Assembly: GCF_008802405.1 (NCBI RefSeq) | Contig: NZ_VZDO01000014.1 | Coordinates: 93,374-157,373 of the forward strand | Length of the DNA stretch: 64,000 nucleotides | Origin: Plantimonas leprariae | Lineage (GTDB): Bacteria > Pseudomonadota > Alphaproteobacteria > Rhizobiales > Rhizobiaceae | Direction: 5' to 3' | In this document: piece after piece, positions 44,097 through 54,230 of the stretch | How the letters are laid out: the number at the start of each line of letters is the position of its first letter | Position numbering within the stretch: the first letter of the stretch is position 1 | Notes under the pieces: model-generated | What the model was told of the DNA's origin: nothing | The model's database searches: none | What the model saw: the letters and a program-made list of their open reading frames with translations, nothing else | Position numbers and translations under genes: made by a program

Positions 44097-45578
44097 CTAG
44101 TGCACCGCCGCCGGATCGATGCCCGGCTTGTCGTGCATTCCGAACCGCTCGACCATCGTGGCGCTCGCCTCGTTCAACCCGACGACTTCGACGATGCGGC
44201 CCTGGTTGCGCGCCTTGAGGACGACGCGGTCCAGCGCGCCGACCGCCGAGATGTCCCAGAAGTGCGCGCGGCCGACCTCGATCACGATGCGCTCGACTGG
44301 CTCCAGGACGTCGATCGCTTCCGCGAAGGTCGCGGCGGAGGCGAAGAACACCTGCCCCTCGACGATGTAGACCCGCGTCCGGCCGCCGTCCGACAGGGCG
44401 GAGGTCACGCGGCTGAGGCGCGCGACCTTGCCGGCGAAGAACACGCCGGACAAGAGCACGCCGACGAGAACGCCCTTGGCGAGATCGGCCGTCGCTACCG
44501 TCATCGCGACCGTCGCCAGCATCACGATGGAGGACGGCACCGGGTTGGTCCTGAGCCGCGCCAGCGAGCGCCAGGAGAAGGTGTTGATCGACACCATGAT
44601 CATCACAGCCGTCAGCGCCGCCACCGGCACGATCGCCAGAAGATCCTGCAGCGCGACGAGGAGCACGAGCAGGAACACGCCCGCCACCAGCGTCGAGAGC
44701 CGGCCCCGCCCGCCGGACGAGACGTTGATCACCGACTGGCCGATCATCGCGCAGCCGCCCATGCCGCCGAACACGGCCGACGTCATGTTGGCGATGCCCT
44801 GGCCGACGCATTCGCGGCTCTTGCTGCTCGGCGTGTCGGTCATGTCGTCGACGATCTGTGCCGTCAGCAGCGACTCCAGCAGCCCGACCGCCGCCAGCGT
44901 CAGCGCCACCGGCAGGAGGATGCGCAGCGTCTCGAACGTGTAGGGCACCTCCGGCAGGCCGAACGACGGCAGCGCCGACGGTAGTTCGCCGAGATCGGAA
45001 ACGGTCCTGACGTCCAACCCCGCACCCCAGGCGACGAGCGTCACGACGGCGATGGCGACGAGCGGCGACGGTATGGCTTTCGTCAGGCGTGGCAGGCCGT
45101 AGATGACGACGAGCCCGAGCGCGATCAGCCCGTAGGTGGCAGACGGCACGCCGATCAGTTGCGGGAGCTGGGCGAGGAAGATGAGGATGGCGAGCGCGTT
45201 GACGAAGCCGGTCATGACCGACTGCGAGACGAAGCGCATCAACCGCCCGAGCTTGAGGATGCCGCAGACGATCTGGATCGCGCCCATCAGGATCGTCGCG
45301 GCGAAGAGGTACTGGACGCCGTGGTCGCGCACGAGGTCGATCATGATGACGGCGGTCGCGGCCGTCGCGGCCGAGATCATCGCGGGCCGGCCGCCGACGA
45401 AGGCGATCACGGTCGCGATCACCACCGAGGCATAGAGGCCGACCTTCGGGTCGACGCCGGCGATGACCGAGAAGCCGATCGCCTCGGGGATCAGCGCCAA
45501 GGCGACGACGAGACCGGACAGGATGTCGCCGCGCGGGTTCGAGACCCAGTCGCGGGCGGAGAAGATGGCTGTTCGCAT
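44097..45578 (-). CDS. SulP-family anion permease with STAS domain
   Basis: A 493-residue permease. The SulP core (about 15-385) contains [20 protein letters not shown] and the Gly-rich [17 protein letters not shown]-terminal STAS domain follows (about 395-490: [29 protein letters not shown]). The family carries sulfate, bicarbonate or other anions. The substrate cannot be told from sequence. No carbonic anhydrase or sulfate gene is near. Confidence 0.9.
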   Translation of the reverse strand: MRTAIFSARDWVSNPRGDILSGLVVALALIPEAIGFSVIAGVDPKVGLYASVVIATVIAFVGGRPAMISAATAATAVIMIDLVRDHGVQYLFAATILMGAIQIVCGILKLGRLMRFVSQSVMTGFVNALAILIFLAQLPQLIGVPSATYGLIALGLVVIYGLPRLTKAIPSPLVAIAVVTLVAWGAGLDVRTVSDLGELPSALPSFGLPEVPYTFETLRILLPVALTLAAVGLLESLLTAQIVDDMTDTPSSKSRECVGQGIANMTSAVFGGMGGCAMIGQSVINVSSGGRGRLSTLVAGVFLLVLLVALQDLLAIVPVAALTAVMIMVSINTFSWRSLARLRTNPVPSSIVMLATVAMTVATADLAKGVLVGVLLSGVFFAGKVARLSRVTSALSDGGRTRVYIVEGQVFFASAATFAEAIDVLEPVERIVIEVGRAHFWDISAVGALDRVVLKARNQGRIVEVVGLNEASATMVERFGMHDKPGIDPAAVH

Positions 45579-45934
45579 GGAAGATCCGCAAAGGAGAGGT
45601 GCCCGCCGAGGCTGACGCCGGCAGGTCGCGAAGAGATCGCGTCGATTGCGTTGTCCGGCGGATCGGCGGCCGGAAGAGCCACCCGGAGTTTCACCGGGTC
45701 CAGTCGAGTGATGGCGTCATAGCCGCTAGCGGCTTCCGGACGCAACCCGATCGTCATCCCGAACCGCGACGTCGGGCCCGTTCAGTCATTCGATGCGCAA
45801 AACGAAGGGAAGCGGGACGAAGGCAGCCGGCTCACGGTGGAACTCGCTGTTCGGCCGGCTCGTGGGCGTCCCCTCACATCGTCTGCGTCGCAGCGACTGT
45901 CCGCCACCGATCACGCCCTGACGAAGTGAGGGTC
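45579..45934. other. Intergenic region, no gene seen
   Basis: About 355 bases between the SulP permease and duplication copy B. An in-frame extension of the permease frame upstream is not protein-like. No clear hairpin or riboswitch was recognised. Confidence 0.35.
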
Positions 45935-46302
45935 GTGATCAGGCCGCGAACCGGGCGAGCGTCACCTTCCGCTTGCCGTGCTGGTACGGACCGACGTCGA
46001 ACGCCTCGCCGCTCTCGACCTGATCGGCCATCGTCTGCCCCATCGGACCGCCGACGGCGACGAGGGTCCGCCCTTCGCAATGGCGGGCGATCTGGAGGCC
46101 GAGGCTACGCATGTGGGCGCGAGCGAAGCAGTAGACCGCCAGAGCGGCGCGCTGGCCGCCGGAAAGCTGCCGGACGATCTCCGCGACGCGCGCCTCTTCC
46201 GAGCGCATCAGCAGCGACAGGACATCGAGCGGGACGGGACTGGTCGGCTCGTTCGGGCGGTAGCGGCTCGTCATCGTCGTTCTCGCAGCGGGTCTGCGCT
46301 GA
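45935..46302. repeat. 368-bp duplicated segment, copy B
   Basis: Partner of 4846-5213, direct orientation, six mismatches. The flanks on both sides are unrelated to those of copy A apart from a short, weaker similarity after 46302. Confidence 0.95.
45939..46274 (-). CDS. Conserved small protein, duplicated paralogue B (111 aa)
   Basis: Identical to the protein at 4850-5185 except for Lys in place of Thr near the C-terminus (HGKRKV). The start MTSRYRPNEP is the only ATG at this position, which fixes the start in both copies. GAGAA lies upstream. Function unknown. Both copies lie among other small uncharacterised genes. Confidence 0.75.
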   Translation of the reverse strand: MTSRYRPNEPTSPVPLDVLSLLMRSEEARVAEIVRQLSGGQRAALAVYCFARAHMRSLGLQIARHCEGRTLVAVGGPMGQTMADQVESGEAFDVGPYQHGKRKVTLARFAA

Positions 46303-46395
46303 TGCTACCTGCGCGAGCTTATGCGGTGCTGGAGTGCATGCTGGCGTTGAAAGGCAAGGGCAGGCTTCGTCGAAAGCGACGCGAGGCATCGGCGC

Positions 46396-46722
46396 CTAGA
46401 TGAGCTGGTCGTTCAGTCCGTTCCTCATGACGGCGAGGGAAGGCAGCTTGTGGCGCTGATAGTGCCTGATCGTCGCCTCGATGATGGCCCGCACACCTTC
46501 CGTCGCTTCGACCTGCGCCAGCCATGCCTGCAAGGCCGTCACCATCGTCTCCGACGTCGGCGCAGCGCCTCGGTCGGCGACGTCGACGATGCAGTTCGTG
46601 ATGATCCTCTGAGCGCTGACATGATCGGTCAGGGCTTGCAGGGCCATCATCACCGGCTCCTCCATCGCCACGCCCGAAACCTCGAAGGTCTCGCTGCCGT
46701 TCTTGATGGTGATCGTCGCCAT
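46396..46722 (-). CDS. Hypothetical protein, 108 aa
   Basis: A 108-residue protein with a short beta start (ATITIKNGSETFEVSGVAME) and a helical remainder. AAGGG lies before ATG 46722. A start seven codons earlier is possible. No family recognised. Confidence 0.6.
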   Translation of the reverse strand: MATITIKNGSETFEVSGVAMEEPVMMALQALTDHVSAQRIITNCIVDVADRGAAPTSETMVTALQAWLAQVEATEGVRAIIEATIRHYQRHKLPSLAVMRNGLNDQLI

Positions 46723-46777
46723 CGAAACACCCTTGTGCCGCACGGTCGCTCAATAGCATGAGGGCAGCAGACAGCGC

Positions 46778-47332
46778 TCAGGCGTCCTGATCGCCGGAGA
46801 GCAGAAGTTGCGGCTCCTGCGAGAATGTCCAGCCGTCGCCGTCGCGATCGAGCCGCCAGATCGGGTCGTAGCGATCGTCCGGCCATTTCGCCGGATGCGA
46901 CGGCGGGTTCGGCAGAACGTCGATGCATTCGCCAATCTGCGAATGCTCCCACGCGATCAGCACCGTGCCGGAACGCTTCATGACGTCGGCCATCAGTTCG
47001 CTGGTATCGTACTTCAGATGCTCGAAGCACGTCTCGACGCTGCCACGCGATCGCAGGAAGTCGATGAGCGGCGCAACGGTCTGCGGCGGCCGCAGGCTCT
47101 CGCTGTCCGGTCCAACCCCGGACGCGAAGATCGTATCGGGGACGAGATCGGCCTCGCCATGCGAGGGACAGATACGGCGCACCAGGGCGCCGGCCCGCTG
47201 CCAGCCGCGGACGGTCAGGCTCTCCTCGTTCGGAACGCCGTGCTGATCGAAGCCGGGCGTCTCGTGCAGTTCGGCGTGACGGATGAACAGGATCCGGTGC
47301 GGACCGGCGGAGAAGGCGGCGTTCATAGGCAT
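46778..47332 (-). CDS. Histidine phosphatase superfamily protein
   Basis: A 184-residue protein with RILFIRHAELHETPG near the start (RHAE replaces the usual RHGE/Q; the catalytic His is kept), LTVRGWQRAGALV, and IAWEHSQIGECIDVL with the second His. This fits the branch of broad-substrate phosphatases. The physiological substrate is unknown. A second ATG two codons in is an alternative start. Confidence 0.8.
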   Translation of the reverse strand: MPMNAAFSAGPHRILFIRHAELHETPGFDQHGVPNEESLTVRGWQRAGALVRRICPSHGEADLVPDTIFASGVGPDSESLRPPQTVAPLIDFLRSRGSVETCFEHLKYDTSELMADVMKRSGTVLIAWEHSQIGECIDVLPNPPSHPAKWPDDRYDPIWRLDRDGDGWTFSQEPQLLLSGDQDA

Positions 47333-47511
47333 CTACGGATTATGGCCGGAAGCGCTTCTTCCACAAGGGTGCCTGCGGATCGCTTCACGAAAGTCGGTCT
47401 GCAGCGGGTTGAGGTCCCCCGACGCGCCTTCCGGGGCGAAGCAGCGTCTGGCTATGTTCGCCGTTCGAACTATCTGCCTGGTCGAACGGCGTTCCGATGG
47501 GAGACACATCC

Positions 47512-47661
47512 GTGTTGTGGGCAATTGCGATCGTACTGGTAATCGCGTGGATTCTCGGTGGCTTCGTCTTCCACGTCGCCGGCGGGCTGATCCACATCCT
47601 CCTCGTGATCGCCGTGGTGGTCGTGATCTATCAGGTCATCACCGGACAGCGCCGGGTCTGA
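47512..47661 (+). CDS. Lmo0937-family membrane micro-protein, 49 aa
   Basis: A 49-residue protein with two hydrophobic helices (LWAIAIVLVIAWILGGFVF and HILLVIAVVVVIYQVI) joined by a Gly-rich turn, the pattern of the Lmo0937/DUF5670 family. GTG at 47512 is chosen because GGGAG lies eight bases upstream and the family starts with Leu-Trp. ATG 47497 would add five residues. Function unknown. Confidence 0.7.
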   Translation: MLWAIAIVLVIAWILGGFVFHVAGGLIHILLVIAVVVVIYQVITGQRRV

Positions 47662-47821
47662 CAGTTCGTCGACCGGTCATCCGCCCGCTTCGCGTGCCGC
47701 GTATCCGCCTCCGCAAGCAGGGCAAGCGCAGGCCGATCATCGTGGACGAGTTGGAGGTGTCACGGGTTCGCTGCGCTTCGTCTCTTCGATGCATCCGCGG
47801 GTTTCTTGCGAAGCGCGCGGC

Positions 47822-47956
47822 CTAGCGGCTGTCGACGGCAGCGGGCGGTGAGGGTCGATCGGCGTGCAGGATCGTGTCGCGGTCGATCCATCCCAGCGCG
47901 ACGACGGCGACGACGCCGACCGCCAGAACGGCGCCGATAACGAGACGAGCCATCAT
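47822..47956 (-). CDS. Membrane micro-protein, 44 aa
   Basis: A 44-residue protein with one hydrophobic helix (LVIGAVLAVGVVAVVALGW) and a Pro-rich tail. Its ATG overlaps the stop of the upstream gene (ATGA), indicating coupled translation. Function unknown. Confidence 0.55.
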   Translation of the reverse strand: MMARLVIGAVLAVGVVAVVALGWIDRDTILHADRPSPPAAVDSR

Positions 47957-48252
47957 TCGGGCCCGTGCTGCGCTTCGTCGAGCTGCTCGCGCAGCGTACG
48001 TCCAAAATCCGCCAGCGCCTGTTGCACGCCTGCGAGAAACTGCCCGGCGACATCGGGATCGTCGGGCGAAGACGCGGAAACGGCATCCACGAGCGCCAGA
48101 ACTTCCTCCTCCGCCTCGACCGGAAACAACCCCTTCGCAACGGCACGCTCGACGTAGAGCGCGCGGACGAGCATATCCAGCGCCTGCGTTTTCGCGTGCA
48201 GATCCTGCGCCGCGCCGGCGAGCGCCTTCAGGACGCCGTTGATCTCATTCAT
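47953..48252 (-). CDS. Hypothetical helical protein, 99 aa
   Basis: A 99-residue, probably all-helical acidic protein ([20 protein letters not shown] start, EEEVLALVDAVSAS centre). GGAAGGA lies before ATG 48252. It heads a two-gene unit with the 44-residue membrane protein. No family recognised. Confidence 0.6.
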   Translation of the reverse strand: MNEINGVLKALAGAAQDLHAKTQALDMLVRALYVERAVAKGLFPVEAEEEVLALVDAVSASSPDDPDVAGQFLAGVQQALADFGRTLREQLDEAQHGPE

Positions 48253-48320
48253 CGATTTTCCTTCCACGGTCAGCAGTTCGCCTCGCGGCTGTTCTCTATG
48301 TCAGGCTCTACATGGTCCAG

Positions 48321-49481
<1,161 letters not shown>

Positions 49482-49483
49482 GG

Positions 49484-49678
49484 TCAAGACATAGCTCGCC
49501 GCGCCGGTTCCTCGCCCGCGTCCGCGATGAAGGCCGAACAGTGCGTCTCGATCGTTGCGACGGACGCGTCGTGCAGACTTGCGACAAGACGCGCCGACAC
49601 TCCCGCCTTCAGCCCGCGCAGGATCGGCGTGCGGCGGAGAGCGTCGGGCAAGACGTACGCCGCAACGCCGGCAGAATC
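49484..49678 (-). pseudogene. Decayed C-terminal end of a tyrosine recombinase
   Basis: The last 64 codons match the end of the integrase at 19193 (here GLKAGVSARLVASLHDASVA, there GLQAGLPVRLVASLHDTSVA). The nucleophile Tyr is replaced by Cys (ETHCSAF) and the His after the second Arg by Arg (ALRRTP), and everything upstream is gone. DNA similarity to 19193-19380 continues across the junction into the start of the AAA gene. Confidence 0.85.
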
Positions 49679-49694
49679 GCCCGAGGCGGTCGGA

Positions 49695-50045
49695 TCAGTT
49701 CGATCGGTCGATCCGGATGCGCGGCCGGAAGCCGCTGCGCGAGCCGAACTGGCCCGATCCGCTTCCGTAGCCGCGGTCCCGGTCGAGCGAGCCGCGATCG
49801 AAGGCGTTGTTGCGGCGGAGGAAATCCTGCGATCGGTTGTAGGACGCGGGTCGATCGTAGCGGCGGTAGTAGGGACGCCGGGCGTTGTAGTAATCCACCC
49901 TGCGGTAACCGCGGTCGTAATCGTCGCGATACACGCGGCGATGGTGGTCGTAATAGCCGCGGTCGTATCCGGTATCGATGCAGCCGGCGGAGAGGAGGGC
50001 GGCCAGGCCGGCAAGGGCGCTCCGCAAGAGCGTGGTGAGTTTCAT
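49695..50045 (-). CDS. Tyr/Arg/Asp-rich lipoprotein, 116 aa
   Basis: A 116-residue protein with a lipobox (LLSAGC, Cys22) and a low-complexity mature part of Tyr, Arg and Asp (GYDRGYYDHHRRVYRDDYDR). Such proteins are frequent in Rhizobiales envelopes. The function is unknown. Start ATG 50045 gives a normal lipoprotein signal. Confidence 0.65.
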   Translation of the reverse strand: MKLTTLLRSALAGLAALLSAGCIDTGYDRGYYDHHRRVYRDDYDRGYRRVDYYNARRPYYRRYDRPASYNRSQDFLRRNNAFDRGSLDRDRGYGSGSGQFGSRSGFRPRIRIDRSN

Positions 50046-50258
50046 GGCGATCGTCCGCGTGGACCCCGGACATGGGGCGCGGGTGCGGAAAGGCGACCGC
50101 GGGGGATGGGCCGCAAACTTCAAGGGCGCCTGACGTGATCTCGCGGGATCGTTCCGCCTGGTCTTCTCGCCGTTCGCCGTGTTGCTGATGCGCCCCCATG
50201 CGCTGTGCTCGGCGCGGCAGGCGAAAATCCCTTGCCGGCCGTCCACCCGGAGGGTTTG

Positions 50259-50585
50259 TCAGGCGCTCCGGGCCGTGTAGTGCTCCGCCAGCCGCAGGAC
50301 GTCCTCGCTGGAAATACCGAGCAGTTCGCCGAGCAGCGCGATGCGCATACGGGTGCGGTCCGCGTTCGAATACAACGGCTCATCCGCGCCCGTGACCGGC
50401 CGAAGCAGGCCGAGGCTTTCGTAGCGGTGCAGCGTCTGCGGATCGGTCCCGAGCTGCCGCGCCAGTTCGTCGGCGCGGTATGCCGGTTGGTTCGCCGCCG
50501 CCGGGGAGTTCAGACCGAGGATTTGCGTCAGGCTGGCCCAGTCGTCGGAAGATCTACGGTCCCCTTCATCGGCTGGATCTTCCAT
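50259..50585 (-). CDS. MerR-family transcriptional regulator
   Basis: A 108-residue protein with an N-terminal acidic extension and a MerR helix-turn-helix (YRADELARQLGTDPQTLHRY, then ESLGLLRPV). It ends after the first wing and a helix (LLGELLGISSEDVLRLA), so the long coiled coil and effector domain of full MerR proteins are missing. The frame continues upstream to 50762, but that part is not protein-like. Target unknown. Confidence 0.72.
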   Translation of the reverse strand: MEDPADEGDRRSSDDWASLTQILGLNSPAAANQPAYRADELARQLGTDPQTLHRYESLGLLRPVTGADEPLYSNADRTRMRIALLGELLGISSEDVLRLAEHYTARSA

Positions 50586-50694
50586 GTCGTCGAGCTCGCT
50601 TTCGCTGCTTTGGCGCCGGACAGATTTCAACGTAGATTTCGAAGGTGAACGGAACCTTACTCGTGACGGAAAACTCGTGTTTCGCGATTTGGAA

Positions 50695-50919
50695 CTATTC
50701 GGCTGCCTGCTCGTCCCGAGCCTTGCGCGCCCGAGCCTTGCGCGATTGTCGAAGTGCCGCAATGACGTCTTCGTAGATCGGCTTCAGATCCGCCTCGGTA
50801 TCCGGCAATGCGGCCGTCAGCCGGGAAAGCGCCGCGTCCTCGCCAAGTTCCGCAGCGAGTGCCGCTGCGACACTTCGCGCGAAACGATCCACCAATGCCG
50901 AGTCGTCGTTCCTGGCCAT
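50695..50919 (-). CDS. Small hypothetical protein, 74 aa
   Basis: A 74-residue helical protein with a Lys/Arg-rich C-terminal part (RQSRKARARKARDEQAAE). No family recognised. Weak ribosome site. It lies 109 bases upstream of the MerR gene on the same strand. Confidence 0.45.
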   Translation of the reverse strand: MARNDDSALVDRFARSVAAALAAELGEDAALSRLTAALPDTEADLKPIYEDVIAALRQSRKARARKARDEQAAE

Positions 50920-51046
50920 GCCGGGATTGCACCGCAAAGAGCTTAACGCAGCCACTCACGTCCGTGGCAACGGTGGAATTCCCTTCCGGGTGTGGCTTAA
51001 ATGCCGTGGCGGAACATCGGCGCCGCGAGCGGCAGGCCCGAGGCAC

Positions 51047-51769
51047 TCAACCGTCGGCCGGCGGAAGCGGTCCGTTTCGCCGAACCGCCGCTTGCCGGCC
51101 CACCGCCGCCAGTTCGTCCGCCCGCTCGTTGCCGGGCGTCCCGGCATGCCCTCTGGTCCAGCGGATGTTGGCCGATCCGGCCTGCAGCAGGTCGTCGAGG
51201 GCCTGCCTGAGGTCGGCATTGGCGAGCGCTCCCCCACCGCGCGTCCAACTCGCCTTCCGCCAGCCGTGCCGCCATTCGAGGCAGGCGCGGACGACATATT
51301 GCGAATCGCTCCAGACGATCGCGGGCGCCGCCGGCGCCAGCCAGCGCAGCGCGCCGATCACCGCCGTCAGCTCCATGCGGTTGTTCGTGGTCGCCGCCTC
51401 GCCGCCATGGGCGCAGTGCACCTCTGCGCCGCCGCGATAGACCGCGAAGCCCCAGCCGCCGGGACCGGGATTCGGCTCGCAGGACCCGTCCGTGAAGATC
51501 TCCATCGCGTCCCGCGGCATCACGACCAGCGCGGGCGTGGCGGCGAAGGCGAGGAGCGGGTTGAGGGGAACGGCCGAGGCCGCCGTGTCCGGCGCGAAGC
51601 CCTCCGGATAAGGGCAGGCGGCGGGAACGCCGCAGCGCAGCAGCTTCCGGCGCCAGCCGCCGGGCGGCGGCCATCGCACGCCCCAGGCCCGAAGCTGCGC
51701 GGCGCTCCAGCCGCCGCCCGGCAATCTCGCCGCCGCCATCTCCGCCTCGGTGATCGGCCGCCGGCTCAT
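51047..51769 (-). CDS. RNase HI-domain protein with N-terminal extension
   Basis: A 240-residue protein. The RNase H fold spans about 87-228 with catalytic residues in FTDGSCEPNPGPGGWGF (Asp), NNRMELTAVIGAL (Glu), WSDSQYV (Asp) and GHAGTPGNERADELA (His and Asp). All are present, so RNA removal from RNA-DNA hybrids is likely. The first 85 residues (ITEAEMAAARLPGGGWSAAQ) are not part of RnhA and may bind nucleic acid. GGAGC precedes ATG 51769. It may be a second RNase HI beside a standard one elsewhere. Confidence 0.85.
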   Translation of the reverse strand: MSRRPITEAEMAAARLPGGGWSAAQLRAWGVRWPPPGGWRRKLLRCGVPAACPYPEGFAPDTAASAVPLNPLLAFAATPALVVMPRDAMEIFTDGSCEPNPGPGGWGFAVYRGGAEVHCAHGGEAATTNNRMELTAVIGALRWLAPAAPAIVWSDSQYVVRACLEWRHGWRKASWTRGGGALANADLRQALDDLLQAGSANIRWTRGHAGTPGNERADELAAVGRQAAVRRNGPLPPADG

Positions 51770-51984
51770 GCGCCGCTCCGTGACGCGGCGGATCGCCGGC
51801 GGCGGCAATGCCAGGCCTCGGTTCGCGCCGTCCGGTGGTCGTCCGACATGGCTGTCGTCGGTTCAGCGTCGATGTCCGCTGGCGGAATGCCACGGCGCCG
51901 CACCCCGCGCCGGGCCGAGGATTTCAGGTTCGCCGACGAGCGGGACAGGCTAAGGTCGCGCCCGGCGGGTCGTTTCGGGATCGG

Positions 51985-53667
51985 ATGCTGCATCAGTTGC
52001 GAAGGTTGCGACAGTTCGATTGGCCCGGCCGAGCGGCGGTGGCGGCGGTTCGCCGCGTCACGTCGCGCGACCTGCGGCTCTTCTCCGGCCTCGCGATCGG
52101 CGGCTTCATCCTCTGCCATTTCCTGAACCACGCGCTCGGGCTGATCTCGGTCGACGCCATGGAGGCGGCGCGTCCCTTTCTGTCCGGCCCGTGGCGCTCG
52201 CCGCCGGGCACCGGGCTTCTCTACGGCTCCGTCGCGGTGCATTTCGTGCTGACGTTGCGCGCCCTCTACCTCCGCCACAGCCTTCGCATGCCGGCGAGGG
52301 AAGCGGCGCAGACCGCGCTCGGCCTGGTCCTGCCGTTCCTCCTGATCGGGCACGTCGTCGGCACCCGCATCGAGTTCGCCGCGACCGGCATCGAGGCCAC
52401 CTACCCGGATATCGTCGCGAACTTCTGGGTCCGCAACCCGGTCGCCGGCGGCCGGCAGGTCGTGGCGCTCTTGATCGCGTGGCTGCACTTCTGCCTCGGC
52501 CTCTTCTTCTGGCTGCGGACCAAGCCGGGTTTCCCGGCGTGGCGCCCGACGCTGTTCGCCGTCGCCCTGCTCGTGCCGGTCCTGTCGGTGCTCGGCTTCG
52601 CGGAGGCCGGCAAGGAACTCGCGAACAGAGCCGGTCCGCTGCCGGAGCGGACCACGCACGCGCCCGAATGGGTCGATACCGTGCTGGCCCTCGGCCTCGC
52701 GGTGCCGCTCGCGCTCGTCGTCGCGGCACGGGGCGCCCGCGGCATCTACCGGCGGCGGGACCGCGTGCGCATCGCCTACCCGGACGGCCGCACGATCGAG
52801 ATTCCGCGCGGGTTCAGCATCCTCGAGGCGAGCCGCAGCGCCCGCATCCCGCACCAGGCGGTCTGCGGCGGCCGGGCCCGCTGCTCCACCTGCCGGATCG
52901 AGATCGTCCACGGCTTCCACGGCCAGCCGCATCCGGGCGAGCCGGAGCGCGCGACGCTCCAGCGCATCGGCGCCGGGCCGCGCGTCCGCCTCGCCTGCCA
53001 GTTCCGCCCGTCGCGCGACGTCGGGATCGTGCCGCTCGTCCACCCGGCGGCGGCGGCCAGCGTCGCGCTCGAAAGCGGCCGGCTGCGATCCTACGGCGAG
53101 GAGCGGGAGATCGTCGTCCTGTTCTGCGACATCAGGGGCTTCACCAGCCTCGCCGAGCATCGGCTGCCCTACGACGTCGTGTTCATCCTGAACCGCTATG
53201 TCGAGCTCGTCGGCCGCGCCGTCACCGGCAACGGCGGGGCGGTCGACAAGTTCGTCGGCGATGGGGCTATGGCGTTGTTCGGCCTGTCGTCTCCCGCGCC
53301 GCAGGCGGCGCAGCAGGGCCTGGCCGCTGCCGAGCGGATCCTCGCCGACCTCGCCGAGCTGAACGAGACGCTCGGGCGCGAACTGCGCGAGCCGCTGCGG
53401 GTGGCCATCGCCCTTCACCAGGGGCCAGCGATCGTCGGCGAGGTCGGCTACGGCACGGTCGCGAGCCTGACGGCGGTCGGCGACACGATCAACGTCGCGA
53501 GCCGGCTGGAGGGACTGGCGAAGGCCGCCGACGCCGAACTCGCGGTGTCCGATACGGTGATGCAGTCCGCCGGGTTGTCGCCGGGCGGTTTCGAGACCAA
53601 GGTGCTGCCGGTGCGGGGCCGGTCGCGATCCCTGAAGGTCTGGCTCCGGCAGTCCCGGGACGGCTGA
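51985..53667 (+). CDS. CyaC-type cyclase with membrane anchor and 2Fe-2S ferredoxin domain
   Basis: A 560-residue protein. Six membrane helices (about 30-270) with several in-membrane His (FILCHFLNHALG, VAVHFVL, LIGHVVG, WLHFCLG) resemble the SdhC-like haem-b anchor of Sinorhizobium CyaC. A plant-type ferredoxin domain follows (about 275-370, with CGGRARCSTC plus a later Cys in LACQ, four Cys). The class III cyclase (about 375-555) has VLFCDIRGFT, DKFVGDGAMALFG and AVGDTINVASRLE, all intact. Redox control of cAMP synthesis is inferred. I chose ATG 51985; the frame is open to 51808. Confidence 0.9.
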   Translation: MLHQLRRLRQFDWPGRAAVAAVRRVTSRDLRLFSGLAIGGFILCHFLNHALGLISVDAMEAARPFLSGPWRSPPGTGLLYGSVAVHFVLTLRALYLRHSLRMPAREAAQTALGLVLPFLLIGHVVGTRIEFAATGIEATYPDIVANFWVRNPVAGGRQVVALLIAWLHFCLGLFFWLRTKPGFPAWRPTLFAVALLVPVLSVLGFAEAGKELANRAGPLPERTTHAPEWVDTVLALGLAVPLALVVAARGARGIYRRRDRVRIAYPDGRTIEIPRGFSILEASRSARIPHQAVCGGRARCSTCRIEIVHGFHGQPHPGEPERATLQRIGAGPRVRLACQFRPSRDVGIVPLVHPAAAASVALESGRLRSYGEEREIVVLFCDIRGFTSLAEHRLPYDVVFILNRYVELVGRAVTGNGGAVDKFVGDGAMALFGLSSPAPQAAQQGLAAAERILADLAELNETLGRELREPLRVAIALHQGPAIVGEVGYGTVASLTAVGDTINVASRLEGLAKAADAELAVSDTVMQSAGLSPGGFETKVLPVRGRSRSLKVWLRQSRDG

Positions 53668-53714
53668 GGGACGTCGCCTCCCGCCGAACGGACGAACGCG
53701 GAAGGAGACGCGCG

Positions 53715-54221
53715 ATGGATGCGCCCGCACGACCGGCGAAGCCCGTCGTCAACCTCGCCGACCTCGAGCTCGACCGCTGGACGCAGGGCGAGCGCTACGC
53801 CTCGGCGGATGCCTCGTTCGGCAGGCGCATCGGCCTCGCGAAGCTCGGCATCAGCTACGGCGAGGTGCCGCCGGGCAAGAGCGGCTGCCCGTTCCACAAC
53901 CACCGGCAGGAAGAGGAGCTGTTCGTGATCCTCGAAGGCGAGGGGACCTACCGCTACGGCGGGGAGGAGCATCCCGTCCGTGCCGGCGACGTGCTCGGCG
54001 CGCCGGCGGGCGGTCCCGAGACGGCCCACCAGATCGTCAACACGGGCAGCGGTCCGCTGCGCTATCTCGGCGTTTCGGCGAATGTCGAGGCGGAAGTGGT
54101 CGAGTATCCTGACTCCGGCAAGTTCCTCGCCGTGTCGCGGCTGCCGGACGGATCGCGCTTCCGTTTCGTCGGCCGGCGCGAAGGCGAGGCCGACTACTGG
54201 GATGGCGAGCCGGGCGCCTGA
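53715..54221 (+). CDS. Cupin-domain protein
   Basis: A 168-residue single-domain cupin. Motif 1 is CPFHNHRQEEELFVILEGEG, with two His and Glu for metal binding. Motif 2 is around DVLGAPAGGPETAHQIVN. AAGGAG precedes the ATG. Substrate unknown. It lies 47 bases after the cyclase gene on the same strand, so co-transcription is possible. Confidence 0.85.
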   Translation: MDAPARPAKPVVNLADLELDRWTQGERYASADASFGRRIGLAKLGISYGEVPPGKSGCPFHNHRQEEELFVILEGEGTYRYGGEEHPVRAGDVLGAPAGGPETAHQIVNTGSGPLRYLGVSANVEAEVVEYPDSGKFLAVSRLPDGSRFRFVGRREGEADYWDGEPGA

Positions 54222-54230
54222 GCGGCGACC

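Noticed and set aside
43636..45591. 651-codon frame overlapping the SulP gene
   Set aside because: Shadow in another phase of the same strand; SulP and STAS motifs fix the true frame.
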